DNA of 11,665 nt from RYN-433 sp036558265 (GCA_036558265.1 DATBFY010000197.1:1-11665), one strand, 5' to 3'; shown: positions 1 through 7,775, numbered from the stretch's first letter. Notes: generated by a model not told the origin, from the sequence alone. Made by a program: numbers and translations.

Positions 1-1
1 G

Positions 2-862
2 GTCGCGATCGCGACGCCAGTCTCCACGCACTTCCCGCTCGCCAAGCGCTGTCTCGAGGCGGGGCTCCACGTGCTCGTTGAGAAGCCGCTCGCCGGCACG
101 GTCCAGGAGGCCGAGGCGCTGGTTGCGCTCGCGGAGAAGCACAAGCGGATCCTGATGGTGGACCACACGTACCTGTTCAACAACAACGTCCGGATGATCA
201 AGAAGGTGGTGGACGACGGGGAGCTCGGCGAACTCTATTACGTGGACAGCATTCGCATCAACCTGGGCCTGTTTCAGAAGGACGTGAACGTCATCTGGGA
301 CCTGGCGCCCCACGACCTGTCGATCGTGGATCATGTCGTCGCTCAGGAGGCCCGGAGCATCTCGGCCTGGGGCTGCGCTCACACCGACTCGGGGATCGAG
401 GACATGGCGTACGTGAACGTGGACTACGGCGATCAGATGATGGCGAGCTTCCACGTAAACTGGCTGTCGCCGGTCAAGGTTCGGCAGATGATCTTCGCCG
501 GGTCGAAGAAGAGCCTGATCTTCAACGAGCTGAACACGACCGAGCCGATCAAGGTCTATAACCGCGGGATCGAGCTGGGCGAGACGACCGACGCCGAGGA
601 GCGCCGCCGGTTGCTGGTGAGTTATCGGAGCGGCGACGTTTGGAGCCCGCACATCGATCCGGGCGAGGCGCTGCAGGGAGTGGTCATGCATTTCGCCCAG
701 TGCATCAAGGAAGGGAGCACTCCGATCAGCGACGGCCGACTGGGCCTGCGAGTGGTGCGGGCGCTGGAGTCGGCGACGCGGAGCATTCGGGCGCAGGGCG
801 GACGCGTGATCCTGTCGAACGGCAACGGTCGTTATGGGAACAAAGCCAATGCAAATGCATGA
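2..862 (+). CDS. Gfo/Idh/MocA-family nucleotide-sugar oxidoreductase (5' truncated), WlbA/WbpB-like
   Basis: The reading frame is open from the first full codon at position 2, so the real start and the N-terminal NAD-binding glycine motif lie off the left edge; the GTG at 71 is internal. Visible are the EKP motif typical of Gfo/Idh/MocA dehydrogenases (codons 80-88), whose lysine lies at the nicotinamide and substrate, and a WDLAPHD motif (296-316) in the second domain, where the family's catalytic histidine sits. About 286 residues remain of a usual 310-350. In the WlbA/WbpB/GnnA branch the enzyme oxidises C3 of a UDP-N-acetylhexosamine or its uronic acid to a 3-keto sugar. That assignment rests mainly on the next two genes, an acetyltransferase and an aminotransferase that would complete a 3-amino-sugar route. 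The stop overlaps the start of the next gene. The family is certain; the substrate is inferred. Confidence 0.9.
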   Translation, partial: VAIATPVSTHFPLAKRCLEAGLHVLVEKPLAGTVQEAEALVALAEKHKRILMVDHTYLFNNNVRMIKKVVDDGELGELYYVDSIRINLGLFQKDVNVIWDLAPHDLSIVDHVVAQEARSISAWGCAHTDSGIEDMAYVNVDYGDQMMASFHVNWLSPVKVRQMIFAGSKKSLIFNELNTTEPIKVYNRGIELGETTDAEERRRLLVSYRSGDVWSPHIDPGEALQGVVMHFAQCIKEGSTPISDGRLGLRVVRALESATRSIRAQGGRVILSNGNGRYGNKANANA

Positions 863-1352
863 GCGTTCGGACCCGGCCAACGGGTTGCGGATCTCGTCCA
901 GCGTCAAGCTGGGGAAGAACGTCAGCATTCACTGCTTCGTCAACCTGTACGGGTGTGAAATTGGGGACGATTCGCGGGTTGGGGCGTTCGTCGAGATTCA
1001 GAAAAATGCAAGGATCGGCGCACGCTGCAAGATTTCAAGTCATACTTTCATCTGCGAGGGCGTGACGATCGAGGACGAGGTGTTCGTCGGTCACGGCGTC
1101 ATGTTCATCAACGACAAGCTGCCGCGGGCGACCATCGGTGACGGCAGACTTCAGACCGAAGCGGATTGGCATTGCGAAGAAATCAGAGTCGGCCGCGGCG
1201 CCTCGATCGGCACCGCGGCCGTGATCATGGGGGGTGTGACGATCGGTCCGGGCGCCATGGTCGGCGCCGGGGCGGTCGTGACCAGGGACGTACTGGCTGA
1301 CCAGACGGTGGTCGGCGTGCCGGCGCGAGTGCTGGCGCGAAGCGGCAGATAA
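834..1352 (+). CDS. wbpD: Left-handed beta-helix nucleotide-sugar N-acetyltransferase, WbpD/WlbB-like
   Basis: A 172-residue hexapeptide-repeat protein. Imperfect hexapeptide repeats run from about residue 19 to 150, as in trimeric left-handed beta-helix acyltransferases that use acetyl-CoA. Signature stretches of the WbpD/WlbB group are clear: FVNLYGCEIGDD (35-46), FVEIQKNARIGARCKISSH (52-70), a conserved block at 72-94 ending GHGVMFIND, and LQTEADW (106-112). The C-terminal VVGVPARVL (159-167) is the usual end of such enzymes. The expected role is N-acetylation of the 3-amino group of a UDP-2-acetamido-3-amino sugar, after the oxidoreductase and aminotransferase beside it. The ATG at 834 overlaps the previous gene by 29 bases. 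ATG 849 is an equally plausible start, because GGGAA at 836-840 would be its ribosome binding site; ATG 855 is a third option. The choice does not affect the helix domain. Confidence 0.93.
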   Translation: MGTKPMQMHERSDPANGLRISSSVKLGKNVSIHCFVNLYGCEIGDDSRVGAFVEIQKNARIGARCKISSHTFICEGVTIEDEVFVGHGVMFINDKLPRATIGDGRLQTEADWHCEEIRVGRGASIGTAAVIMGGVTIGPGAMVGAGAVVTRDVLADQTVVGVPARVLARSGR

Positions 1353-1381
1353 CAACGCGGTTGTAATAAAGCAGTCAGGAT

Positions 1382-1386
1382 AGGAG
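1382..1386 (+). promoter_or_regulatory. Ribosome binding site for the TTG start at 1393
   Basis: AGGAG lies six bases before TTG 1393. It decides that start over the ATG at 1462, which would remove the conserved stretch just before the ADLKVQY motif. Confidence 0.75.
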
Positions 1387-1392
1387 CAGAAC

Positions 1393-2553
1393 TTGAACAA
1401 GCTGAACGAGATTGCTTCGGCAGCAGGGGGCGCCGTCGCCGCCCCACGGCAGACGGTCCCCATGGCCGACCTCAAGGTGCAGTATCGCCGGCTCAAGGAG
1501 GAGATCCTCCGCGAGCTGGCAGAGGTCGCCGAGAGCACGGCGTACGTGCTTGGGCCCAAGGTCAACGCGTTCGAGCAGGCCTTCGCGAAGTATGCGGGCG
1601 CCAAGCACTGCGTGGGCCTCAATTCCGGAACGTCGGCGCTGCACCTGGCGCTGATCTGTGCCGGGGTGAAGCCGGGCGATGAGGTGATTACCGTCCCGAT
1701 GACGTTCATCGCCACGTCGTGGGGTGTGAGCTACGCCGGCGCGACGCCGGTCTACGTCGATGTCGATCCGGTCACGCGGACGATGGACGTGAGCCAGGTC
1801 GAGGCGCGGATCACGAGCAAGACCAAGGCGATCCTGCCGGTTCACCTGTATGGCCAGATGGCCGACATGGCTTCGCTGATGGAATTGGGCCGCAAGTACG
1901 GCATCCCGGTGATCGAGGACGCCGCCCAGTCGCACGGCGCCATGTACAACGGCCAGAAGGCCGGCACGATCGGTTTCGCCGGCTGCTTCAGCTTCTACCC
2001 GGGCAAGAACCTGGGCGCCTACGGCGAGGCTGGCGCGGTCATCACCAACGACGACCAGGCCGCCGCCCGCATGCGTGCCCTGCGCGATCACGCCCAGGAG
2101 AAGCGTTATCATCACAACGAGATCGGCTTCAACTATCGCATGGACGCCTTCCAGGGGGCGATCCTCAACGTCAAGCTCAAGTACCTGGAAGAGTGGACCG
2201 AATCCCGCCGGGCGCTTGCGACCCAGTACAACCGGCGGCTGGGGGGCCTGCCGATCAAGCTGCCCAGTGAAGTTGCGGGCCGACGGCACGTGTGGCACCT
2301 GTACGTCGCCCTGCACCCCGAGCGCGACCGCGTGCGCGCGGAACTCGAGACGCTGGGTATCCAGACCGGTCTGCACTACCCGATCCCGCTGCACCTGCAG
2401 AAGGCGTACAAGCACCTGGGCTACAAGGAAGGCGACTTCCCCGTGTCCGAGCGAATCGGTCGCGAGTGCGTCACCCTGCCGCTGTTCCCGGAAATGACTC
2501 GGGAACAGCAGGACGCGGTGGTGGACGCGATGAGCAATGTATTGGGCGCTTGA
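1393..2553 (+). CDS. DegT/DnrJ/EryC1/StrS PLP-dependent sugar aminotransferase, WbpE/WlbC-like
   Basis: A 386-residue fold-type I aminotransferase of full family length. GTSALHLAL (79-87) forms the PLP-phosphate loop, EDAAQSHGA (175-183) carries the Asp that pairs with the pyridine nitrogen, and SFYPGKNLGA (200-209) contains the Schiff-base lysine K205. HHNEIGFNYRMD follows, as in the WbpE/WlbC/QdtB branch. It should transfer an amino group, usually from glutamate, to a 3-keto nucleotide sugar made by the upstream oxidoreductase; the acetyltransferase would then act on the product. The TTG start is supported by AGGAG at the right distance, and because the residues TVP before ADLKVQY match the family's usual N-terminal IPF-type strand. 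A 40-base gap separates it from the acetyltransferase. An alternative is amination of a dTDP-linked 3-keto-6-deoxy sugar, but no dTDP-sugar ketoisomerase or RmlAB genes are in view. Confidence 0.93.
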   Translation: MNKLNEIASAAGGAVAAPRQTVPMADLKVQYRRLKEEILRELAEVAESTAYVLGPKVNAFEQAFAKYAGAKHCVGLNSGTSALHLALICAGVKPGDEVITVPMTFIATSWGVSYAGATPVYVDVDPVTRTMDVSQVEARITSKTKAILPVHLYGQMADMASLMELGRKYGIPVIEDAAQSHGAMYNGQKAGTIGFAGCFSFYPGKNLGAYGEAGAVITNDDQAAARMRALRDHAQEKRYHHNEIGFNYRMDAFQGAILNVKLKYLEEWTESRRALATQYNRRLGGLPIKLPSEVAGRRHVWHLYVALHPERDRVRAELETLGIQTGLHYPIPLHLQKAYKHLGYKEGDFPVSERIGRECVTLPLFPEMTREQQDAVVDAMSNVLGA

Positions 2554-2588
2554 AGAGTCCGAAAACCAACGAACGGAGTCACCCTGAG

Positions 2589-3590
2589 ATGAGCGGTTAT
2601 TCGTTAGAAGGTTCAACCGTCCTGGTCACCGGCGGCGCGGGCCTGATCGGCTCGCACATCATCGATCGCCTGATCGATGAGGGGACGGGTGAGATCCGCG
2701 TGCTGGACAACCTGGTGCGCGGGCACATGCGCAACCTCGCGCCGGCGATGGCGCGGCGGAAGCTGAACTTCATCAACGGCGACGTCCGCGACCGCGCGAC
2801 CGTCGCCAATGCGGTCGCCGGTTGCGACTACGTCTTCCACCAGGCCGCCATCCGAATCACGCTCTGCGCCGAGCAGCCGCGCGAGTGCATGGACGTGCTG
2901 GTCATGGGCGCGTTCAACGTGTTCGAGGCCGCCGTTGCGGCGAAGGTGAAGAAGGTCGTTTACGCCTCCTCCGCCTCGGTCTACGGCGGCGCCGACGTCT
3001 TCCCGACCGACGAGAAGCATCACCCCTACAACAACCGCACGATCTACGGCGCCGCCAAGGTCATGAACGAGGGCATCGCCCGCAGCTTCAACGAAATGTA
3101 CGGCCTGCCCAGCGTCGGCCTGCGTTACTTCAACGTCTACGGCCCGCGCATGGACGTGACCGGCGCGTACACCGAGGTGTTCATCCGCTGGCTCGACTGC
3201 ATCGACAAGGGCGTGCGCCCGCAGATCCACGGCGACGGCAAGGCCACGATGGACTTCGTGTTCGTCGAGGACATCGCCCGCGCCAACATCCTGGCCATGA
3301 AGGCCGACCGAAGGGACGATGCCTACAACGTCGCCAGCGGCACCGAGACGTCGCTCCTGGGTCTGTGGGAAGCGATGCAGCGCATCACCGGCGCGTTTCA
3401 CCTGGCACCCGAATTCCACCCGCCGCGAAAGGTTAATCCCGTGCCGCGCCGCCTGGCCGATGTCAGCCGCGCCCAGCGCGATCTGGGCTTCGCCACCGAG
3501 ATCGAGTTGGACGAAGGCCTGCGTCGCCTCGACACCTGGCGCCGCGAAGTGCTCTCGAAGGATCAAAAGGAAGTGGCGGTGGCGAAATGA
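2589..3590 (+). CDS. NAD-dependent epimerase/dehydratase, extended SDR (GalE/WbpP-like)
   Basis: A 333-residue extended short-chain dehydrogenase. TGGAGLIG (14-21) is the NAD-binding glycine motif, HQAAIRI (84-90) follows the fourth strand, ASSASVYG (126-133) holds the catalytic serine, and YGAAK (153-157) supplies the Tyr and Lys. RYFNVYGPR and DFVFVEDIARA are the usual C-terminal sugar-binding motifs. The catalytic region reads SASVYG, without the DE pair of dTDP-glucose 4,6-dehydratases, so a 4-epimerase or related non-dehydrating reaction is more likely. The ATG at 2589 has GGAG at 2575-2578, ten bases upstream; the frame is open farther back but only inside the aminotransferase gene. The stop overlaps the next start by four bases (ATGA), which ties it to the second aminotransferase. 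The substrate is probably a UDP-hexose or UDP-HexNAc, but this is inference. Confidence 0.92.
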   Translation: MSGYSLEGSTVLVTGGAGLIGSHIIDRLIDEGTGEIRVLDNLVRGHMRNLAPAMARRKLNFINGDVRDRATVANAVAGCDYVFHQAAIRITLCAEQPRECMDVLVMGAFNVFEAAVAAKVKKVVYASSASVYGGADVFPTDEKHHPYNNRTIYGAAKVMNEGIARSFNEMYGLPSVGLRYFNVYGPRMDVTGAYTEVFIRWLDCIDKGVRPQIHGDGKATMDFVFVEDIARANILAMKADRRDDAYNVASGTETSLLGLWEAMQRITGAFHLAPEFHPPRKVNPVPRRLADVSRAQRDLGFATEIELDEGLRRLDTWRREVLSKDQKEVAVAK

Positions 3591-4741
3591 GTCAGTCAAG
3601 CCTTCCGAACATCGCGATCGCCAAGCCCGTGCTCGGCGAGGAAGAGGCCGCCGCGGCGCGCGAGGCGATCCTGTCCGGCTGGGTCACGCAGGGCCCGCAG
3701 GTCGCGGCCTTCGAGCGCGAGTTCGCAGCTTACGTCGGCGCCCCGCACGCGACCGCTCTTTCCAACTGCACCACGGCGCTGCACCTGGCCCTGCACGTCC
3801 TTGGCGTGGGTCCGGGCGACGAGGTCATCACCGTCAGCCACTCGTTCATCGCGACCGCCAACGCGATCCGCTACTGCGGCGCCCAGCCCGTCTTCGTGGA
3901 GATCGATCCGCGGACGTTCAACATGGACCCCGCGCGGATCGAGGCCGCCATCACCCCGCGCACCCGCGCGATCATGCCCGTCCACCAGATCGGCCTGCCC
4001 TGCGACATGGCCGCGATCCTCGCCATCGCCAGCAAACACAACCTCCCCGTCGTCGAGGACGCCGCCTGCGCGATCGGCAGCCAGATCAAGGTCGGCGAGA
4101 CCTGGGAGCGCGTCGGCCGGCCCCACGGCACGGTCGCCTGCTTCTCCTTCCACCCGCGCAAGGTCATCACCACCGGCGACGGCGGCATGATCACGACCGC
4201 CGACCCCGAGCTCGACCGCAAGTTCCGCCTCCTCCGCCAGCACTCGATGAGTATTCCGGACACCGTCCGCCACGGGTCGAAGACCGTCGTGTTCGAGGAA
4301 TATCCTGAGCTGGGATTCAACTACCGCATGACCGACATCCAGGCCGCCGTCGGCCGCGTGCAACTCGGCCGCCTGGCCGACCTGCTGCCCCGCCGGGTTG
4401 AGCTGGCCAGGCGCTACGACCAGGCCATCCAGAAGATCCGCGGGCTCGTGGCGCCGTTCGTCCCCGACTGGGCCCGCACGAACTATCAGTCCTACGCCGT
4501 CCGCATCACGCCCGATTACCCGCGCAAGCGCGACGAGCTGATGCAACTCATGCTCGACCGCGGCATCAGCACGCGGCGCGGGATCATGAACAGCCACCAG
4601 GAGCCCGCCTACGCCTATAAGGGCGCCGGGGCCGACCTTCGTCATTCGGAAGCCGCCCGCGACGAGGTCATCCTCCTGCCCTTATTCGGCGGCATGTCCG
4701 ACCAGGAACAACAGCGCGTCATCGAGGCCCTTGTCGCATGA
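3587..4741 (+). CDS. Second DegT/DnrJ/EryC1/StrS PLP-dependent sugar aminotransferase
   Basis: A 384-residue fold-type I aminotransferase, distinct from the one at 1393. It has NCTTALHLALH (60-70) at the PLP-phosphate loop, EDAACAIGS (157-165) with the pyridine-contacting Asp158, and SFHPRKVITTGDGGM (187-201) with the Schiff-base lysine K192. The SFHP-K-TTGDGG form, together with ELGFNYRMTDIQAA, is common in enzymes that aminate 4-keto sugars (PseC, PglE, perosamine synthase and ArnB types), whereas the SFYPGKNLGA form upstream is more typical of 3-aminotransferases. This agrees with a formyltransferase two genes later, since known sugar N-formyltransferases mostly act on 4-amino sugars (some on 3-amino sugars). 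It begins inside the stop of the SDR gene (ATGA, 3587-3590) and ends inside the start of the next gene (ATGA, 4738-4741), indicating translational coupling on both sides. The position of amination is inferred. Confidence 0.92.
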   Translation: MSQSSLPNIAIAKPVLGEEEAAAAREAILSGWVTQGPQVAAFEREFAAYVGAPHATALSNCTTALHLALHVLGVGPGDEVITVSHSFIATANAIRYCGAQPVFVEIDPRTFNMDPARIEAAITPRTRAIMPVHQIGLPCDMAAILAIASKHNLPVVEDAACAIGSQIKVGETWERVGRPHGTVACFSFHPRKVITTGDGGMITTADPELDRKFRLLRQHSMSIPDTVRHGSKTVVFEEYPELGFNYRMTDIQAAVGRVQLGRLADLLPRRVELARRYDQAIQKIRGLVAPFVPDWARTNYQSYAVRITPDYPRKRDELMQLMLDRGISTRRGIMNSHQEPAYAYKGAGADLRHSEAARDEVILLPLFGGMSDQEQQRVIEALVA

Positions 4742-5739
4742 GCCCCGGACTGAACAAGAAACGCATGCTCAACCTGATGCGCGCCGCCGTCGAGCGCTGC
4801 CGGCTCGACCTGCGCGACTCGGTCGTCCTCACCGAGGCCGCGAGCGGTGCCTACGTGGTCACGCCGATTCTCGCCGCCATGGCGGGCGCACGCCGCGTCT
4901 TCGCGATGACCCGCCCGACGCGCTACGGCAGCGTCGAAGAGGTCACCGCCGGCACCACGGAACTCGCCCGCGCCGCCGAGTGCGACGACCGCATCGAGAT
5001 CATCACCGAGCTCACTCCGCAGATCATTGGCCAGGCAGACATCGTCACCAACTCCGGCCACGTCCGCCCGATCGACGCCAGGTTCATCTCGCGGATGAAG
5101 CCGGGCGCGGTCATTCCGCTGATGTACGAAGCATGGGAGTATCGCACGGACGACCTGGATCTTTCGGGCTGCCGAGAGCGCGGCATCACGGTCGGCGGCA
5201 CGAACGAACGCATCCCGCAGGTGGACGTCTTCTCCTACCTGGGCGTCATGGCGGTCAAGCTGCTGCTCGACGCCGGCGTATCGGTCTACGGCAGCCACCT
5301 GCTCGTCCTTTGCGACAACCCGTTCGCGCCTTACATCGAGCGGGGGCTGCTCGGCGCGGGCGCGACAGTGCAAATGGCCCGCGATTTGGGCACAGCGATC
5401 ACCGATCGTGCCCCGGTCGACGCCATCCTGGTCGCCATGCACCCGCGCAAGGAGCCGGTCATCGCCGCCGCTGACGCCGCCGCGATCGCCGCTCGCTGGC
5501 CTGGCGCGGTTCTCGCCCAATACTGGGGCGACGTGGACCGCGACGCCCTCGTCGTCGCCGGTGTCGTCTGCTGGCCCGAGCGCGCCCCACACGCCGGGCA
5601 CATGGCCATCCTGCCGTCCGGCGTCGGGCCCGAGTCGATCGTCCGCCTTCAATCCGGCGGGCTCAAGGTCGGCGAAGTGTTGCTCCGTGCCGCGCGCAGC
5701 GGCGACCGGACCGGCTGGGAGTTCGTCGATGAGCTCTAA
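4738..5739 (+). CDS. Unrecognised 333-residue protein, possible double Rossmann-like fold
   Basis: I do not recognise a named family. The protein looks like two alpha/beta halves. The first begins VVLTEAASGAYVVTPILAA (29-47), then has IGQADIVTNSGHVRPID (97-113) and MKPGAVIPLMYEAWE (120-134), a pattern resembling the strand-loop-strand segments of D-2-hydroxyacid dehydrogenases and S-adenosylhomocysteinase. The second begins at GSHLLVLCDNPFAPYI (185-200) followed by GLLGAGATV. No canonical GxGxxG nucleotide motif is present in either half, so NAD(P) binding is uncertain. There is no signal peptide or membrane segment, so it should be cytoplasmic. It overlaps the aminotransferase by ATGA and the formyltransferase by 11 bases, so it is very probably produced with both and acts in the same sugar pathway. 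Possible roles are a sugar oxidoreductase, a carbon-skeleton enzyme or an accessory to formylation. The gene itself is certain; the function is open. Confidence 0.88.
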   Translation: MSPGLNKKRMLNLMRAAVERCRLDLRDSVVLTEAASGAYVVTPILAAMAGARRVFAMTRPTRYGSVEEVTAGTTELARAAECDDRIEIITELTPQIIGQADIVTNSGHVRPIDARFISRMKPGAVIPLMYEAWEYRTDDLDLSGCRERGITVGGTNERIPQVDVFSYLGVMAVKLLLDAGVSVYGSHLLVLCDNPFAPYIERGLLGAGATVQMARDLGTAITDRAPVDAILVAMHPRKEPVIAAADAAAIAARWPGAVLAQYWGDVDRDALVVAGVVCWPERAPHAGHMAILPSGVGPESIVRLQSGGLKVGEVLLRAARSGDRTGWEFVDEL

Positions 5740-6745
5740 TACGTCCCCAGTTCGCAGGCGGGTGCTTCTGGTCGGCCTGGGGACGACCACCGCGACCGCG
5801 CTTGAGTCGCTCGCCGCGAAGTTCACGGTGGTCGGCCTGGTTCGCGAAGCGAACCAGGAGGCGCTCGACCCGGTGATCGCCCGAGCCCGCCAACTCGACG
5901 TTCCGCTGATTCCCACCGCCACGATCGCTGCGATTGAGTCAGCCATTGACCAGTTATATCCCGATTGCGTCGTCGTCTCGTCGTTTCATCGCATCCTCCC
6001 GGATTCGCTTCTCGTCCGCTGCCGCTTCGTGAACGTGCATTACGCGCTGCTGCCCCGGTATCGCGGGCGCGCCAACGTGAACTGGGCCGTCCTCAACGGC
6101 GAGAAGTCCACCGGCATCAGCATCCATGAGATGGCCCCCGGGCTCGACGCGGGCAACATCCTCTTTCAGGCCGCCATCCCGATCGGCGAGCACGACAACG
6201 TGACCGATCTGTACGAACGTCTGAACGGCATCCAGCGGGTCGCGCTCGCCGACGCCGTCGAGCGCTTTTTGGATGGCGACGCGGGTGCCTGCCAGGACGA
6301 GTCGAAGGCCACCTACGGCTGCACGCGTCTCCCTGACGATGGTGAGATCAACTGGTCGGCATCGACCTTGTCGATCCACAACCTGGTCCGCTCGCTGGCG
6401 CCCCCGTTCCCGGGCGCGTTCACGTATTTCGAGGGTAAGAGGCTGACTGTCTGGCGCACACAGCCGGTGACGGGCGCGCCCCGGTACGTCGGCCGCGTGC
6501 CCGGCCGTGTCGTCCGCATCGCCCGATCGGAAGGGTTCATCGAGGTGCTCACCGGCGACGGGATCCTGCGCGTCTTCGAGGTGCAGCGGGATGCTGAAAC
6601 CGTTCCGGCGGCTGACGTGATCCGCTCGGTCAAGGCGACGCTCGGCCTTCGCACCACCGACCTGATGCGGCGCGTGGAAGAACTGGAAAAACAACTGGCG
6701 GCGATGACGGCAGCATTGCATTCCGCAGTCCCGGGAGGAGTCTGA
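5729..6745 (+). CDS. Sugar N-formyltransferase (methionyl-tRNA formyltransferase-like fold) with a coiled-coil tail
   Basis: A 338-residue protein of the formyltransferase superfamily. The core has NVHYALLPRYRG (102-113) and GLDAGNI (138-144), giving the catalytic triad N102, H104 and D140 used by ArnA, Fmt and sugar N-formyltransferases to pass a formyl group from N10-formyltetrahydrofolate to an amine. A smaller C-terminal domain (about 205-300) resembles the beta-rich Fmt C-terminal domain. Residues 310-330 form a short heptad pattern (L312, V316, L319, L323, M326, L330), suggesting an oligomerising coiled coil. Location in a polysaccharide operon next to a sugar aminotransferase makes a nucleotide-linked amino sugar the likely acceptor rather than initiator tRNA. 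ATG 5729 overlaps the upstream gene by 11 bases and places the first strand (RRVLLVGLG) correctly near the N-terminus. A housekeeping Fmt is unlikely because no def gene accompanies it. Confidence 0.92.
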   Translation: MSSNTSPVRRRVLLVGLGTTTATALESLAAKFTVVGLVREANQEALDPVIARARQLDVPLIPTATIAAIESAIDQLYPDCVVVSSFHRILPDSLLVRCRFVNVHYALLPRYRGRANVNWAVLNGEKSTGISIHEMAPGLDAGNILFQAAIPIGEHDNVTDLYERLNGIQRVALADAVERFLDGDAGACQDESKATYGCTRLPDDGEINWSASTLSIHNLVRSLAPPFPGAFTYFEGKRLTVWRTQPVTGAPRYVGRVPGRVVRIARSEGFIEVLTGDGILRVFEVQRDAETVPAADVIRSVKATLGLRTTDLMRRVEELEKQLAAMTAALHSAVPGGV

Positions 6746-6749
6746 ACTC

Positions 6750-7748
6750 ATGGCCAGCGTGGACGTCTTCATCCCCTGTTACAAGTACGCCCATTACCTG
6801 CGCGGCTGCGTCGAGAGCGTGCTGAAGCAGGAGGGTGTGGACGTGCGCGTGCTGATCCTGGATGATTGTTCGCCGGACAACACGCCGGAGGTCGCGCGCC
6901 AGCTCATGGCCGACGACTCACGCGTCGAATACCACCGCAACGCGACCAACCGCGGGCACATCGAGACCTACAACATCGGCATCGAGTGGTGCGCCGGCGA
7001 CTATTGCCTGCTCCTCTCCGCCGACGACATGCTCGTTCCGGGCGCCCTCGCCCGCGCGGCGCGCGTGATGAACGAGCATCCCGACGTGGCGCTCACCTAC
7101 GGCGGCGAAATCCGTGCCGCCGATCCTCGCTTCGATCAACTGCCCAACGCGGCGACGTTCGGCTGGCGCGTGATTACCGGGGGCGAGTTCTGGGCCATGT
7201 CCTGCGAGCAGGCGAAGAACCTGGTCCCGACCCCCTCTGCGGTGGCGCGAACCGCGATCCACAAGCAGGTCGGCGGCTACCGCAAGGATCTGCCCCACAG
7301 CGGCGACCTCGAGATGTGGCTGCGCCTGGCCGCCTACGGCTCGGTCGGGATCATCGACGCCCCGCAAGGCGTCTACCGAGTCCACGGGAACAATATGTCG
7401 AAGGGCTACGCGGGCCTGGGCGACCTGCGGCAGAAGAAGGCCGCTTTCGACATCGCCGCCGAGGCATATGGGGGGCGCGTCGCAGCCGACCTGCCTCGCC
7501 TGCTCGAGCACGTCAACCGGTTGGTGGCCCAGGACGCGTTCTGGTCCGCCCATCAGTCGTTCGATTCGGGCGACATGCGCGCATGTCGCGAGTGCCTGGA
7601 GTACGCCTCCGGGGTCTGGCCCGGCATCAGCACCTGGAGCCCGTGGCGCCGCCTGCAGTTCAAGCAGCTTTTCGGCTTCGGCGTCTGGAGTACCGTCCGA
7701 CCGGTCCTGGCGTGGGCACGCCGCCTTCGTCAGGCGTGCGCGATGTGA
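6750..7748 (+). CDS. Family 2 (GT-A) glycosyltransferase
   Basis: A 332-residue cytoplasmic-facing glycosyltransferase. The N-terminus VDVFIPCYKYAHYL (4-17) and ILDDCSPDNT (36-45) are the nucleotide-binding start of a GT2 GT-A domain. LLLSADDML (87-95) is the DXD-type metal and sugar-diphosphate motif, HSGDLEMWLRLA (183-194) holds the acidic residues near the catalytic base, and YRVHGNNMS (209-217) closes the acceptor side. The last 110 residues are less conserved and have no transmembrane helix. It should add one sugar, possibly the formylated one made upstream, to the lipid-linked glycan. A strong ribosome binding site (GGAGGAG, 6734-6740) lies nine bases before ATG 6750, and only four bases separate it from the formyltransferase stop. 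Donor and linkage cannot be read from the sequence. Confidence 0.92.
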   Translation: MASVDVFIPCYKYAHYLRGCVESVLKQEGVDVRVLILDDCSPDNTPEVARQLMADDSRVEYHRNATNRGHIETYNIGIEWCAGDYCLLLSADDMLVPGALARAARVMNEHPDVALTYGGEIRAADPRFDQLPNAATFGWRVITGGEFWAMSCEQAKNLVPTPSAVARTAIHKQVGGYRKDLPHSGDLEMWLRLAAYGSVGIIDAPQGVYRVHGNNMSKGYAGLGDLRQKKAAFDIAAEAYGGRVAADLPRLLEHVNRLVAQDAFWSAHQSFDSGDMRACRECLEYASGVWPGISTWSPWRRLQFKQLFGFGVWSTVRPVLAWARRLRQACAM

Positions 7749-7775
7749 AGCCATCCAACGGAGAACAAAGCCATC

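Noticed and set aside
1375..3599. Two long minus-strand open frames (1375-2616 and 2613-3599)
   Set aside because: Both are antisense shadows of the aminotransferase and SDR genes, with biased composition and no recognisable motifs.
5408..5728. A longer version of the formyltransferase starting about 107 codons earlier
   Set aside because: The extra segment is an alternative frame of the unknown protein with biased Pro/Ser/Arg composition. ATG 5729 places the first Rossmann strand where the family expects it.
3596..5946. Minus-strand open frames of 349 and 434 codons
   Set aside because: They are opposite the second aminotransferase, the unknown protein and the formyltransferase, and show only compositional bias from third-position GC.
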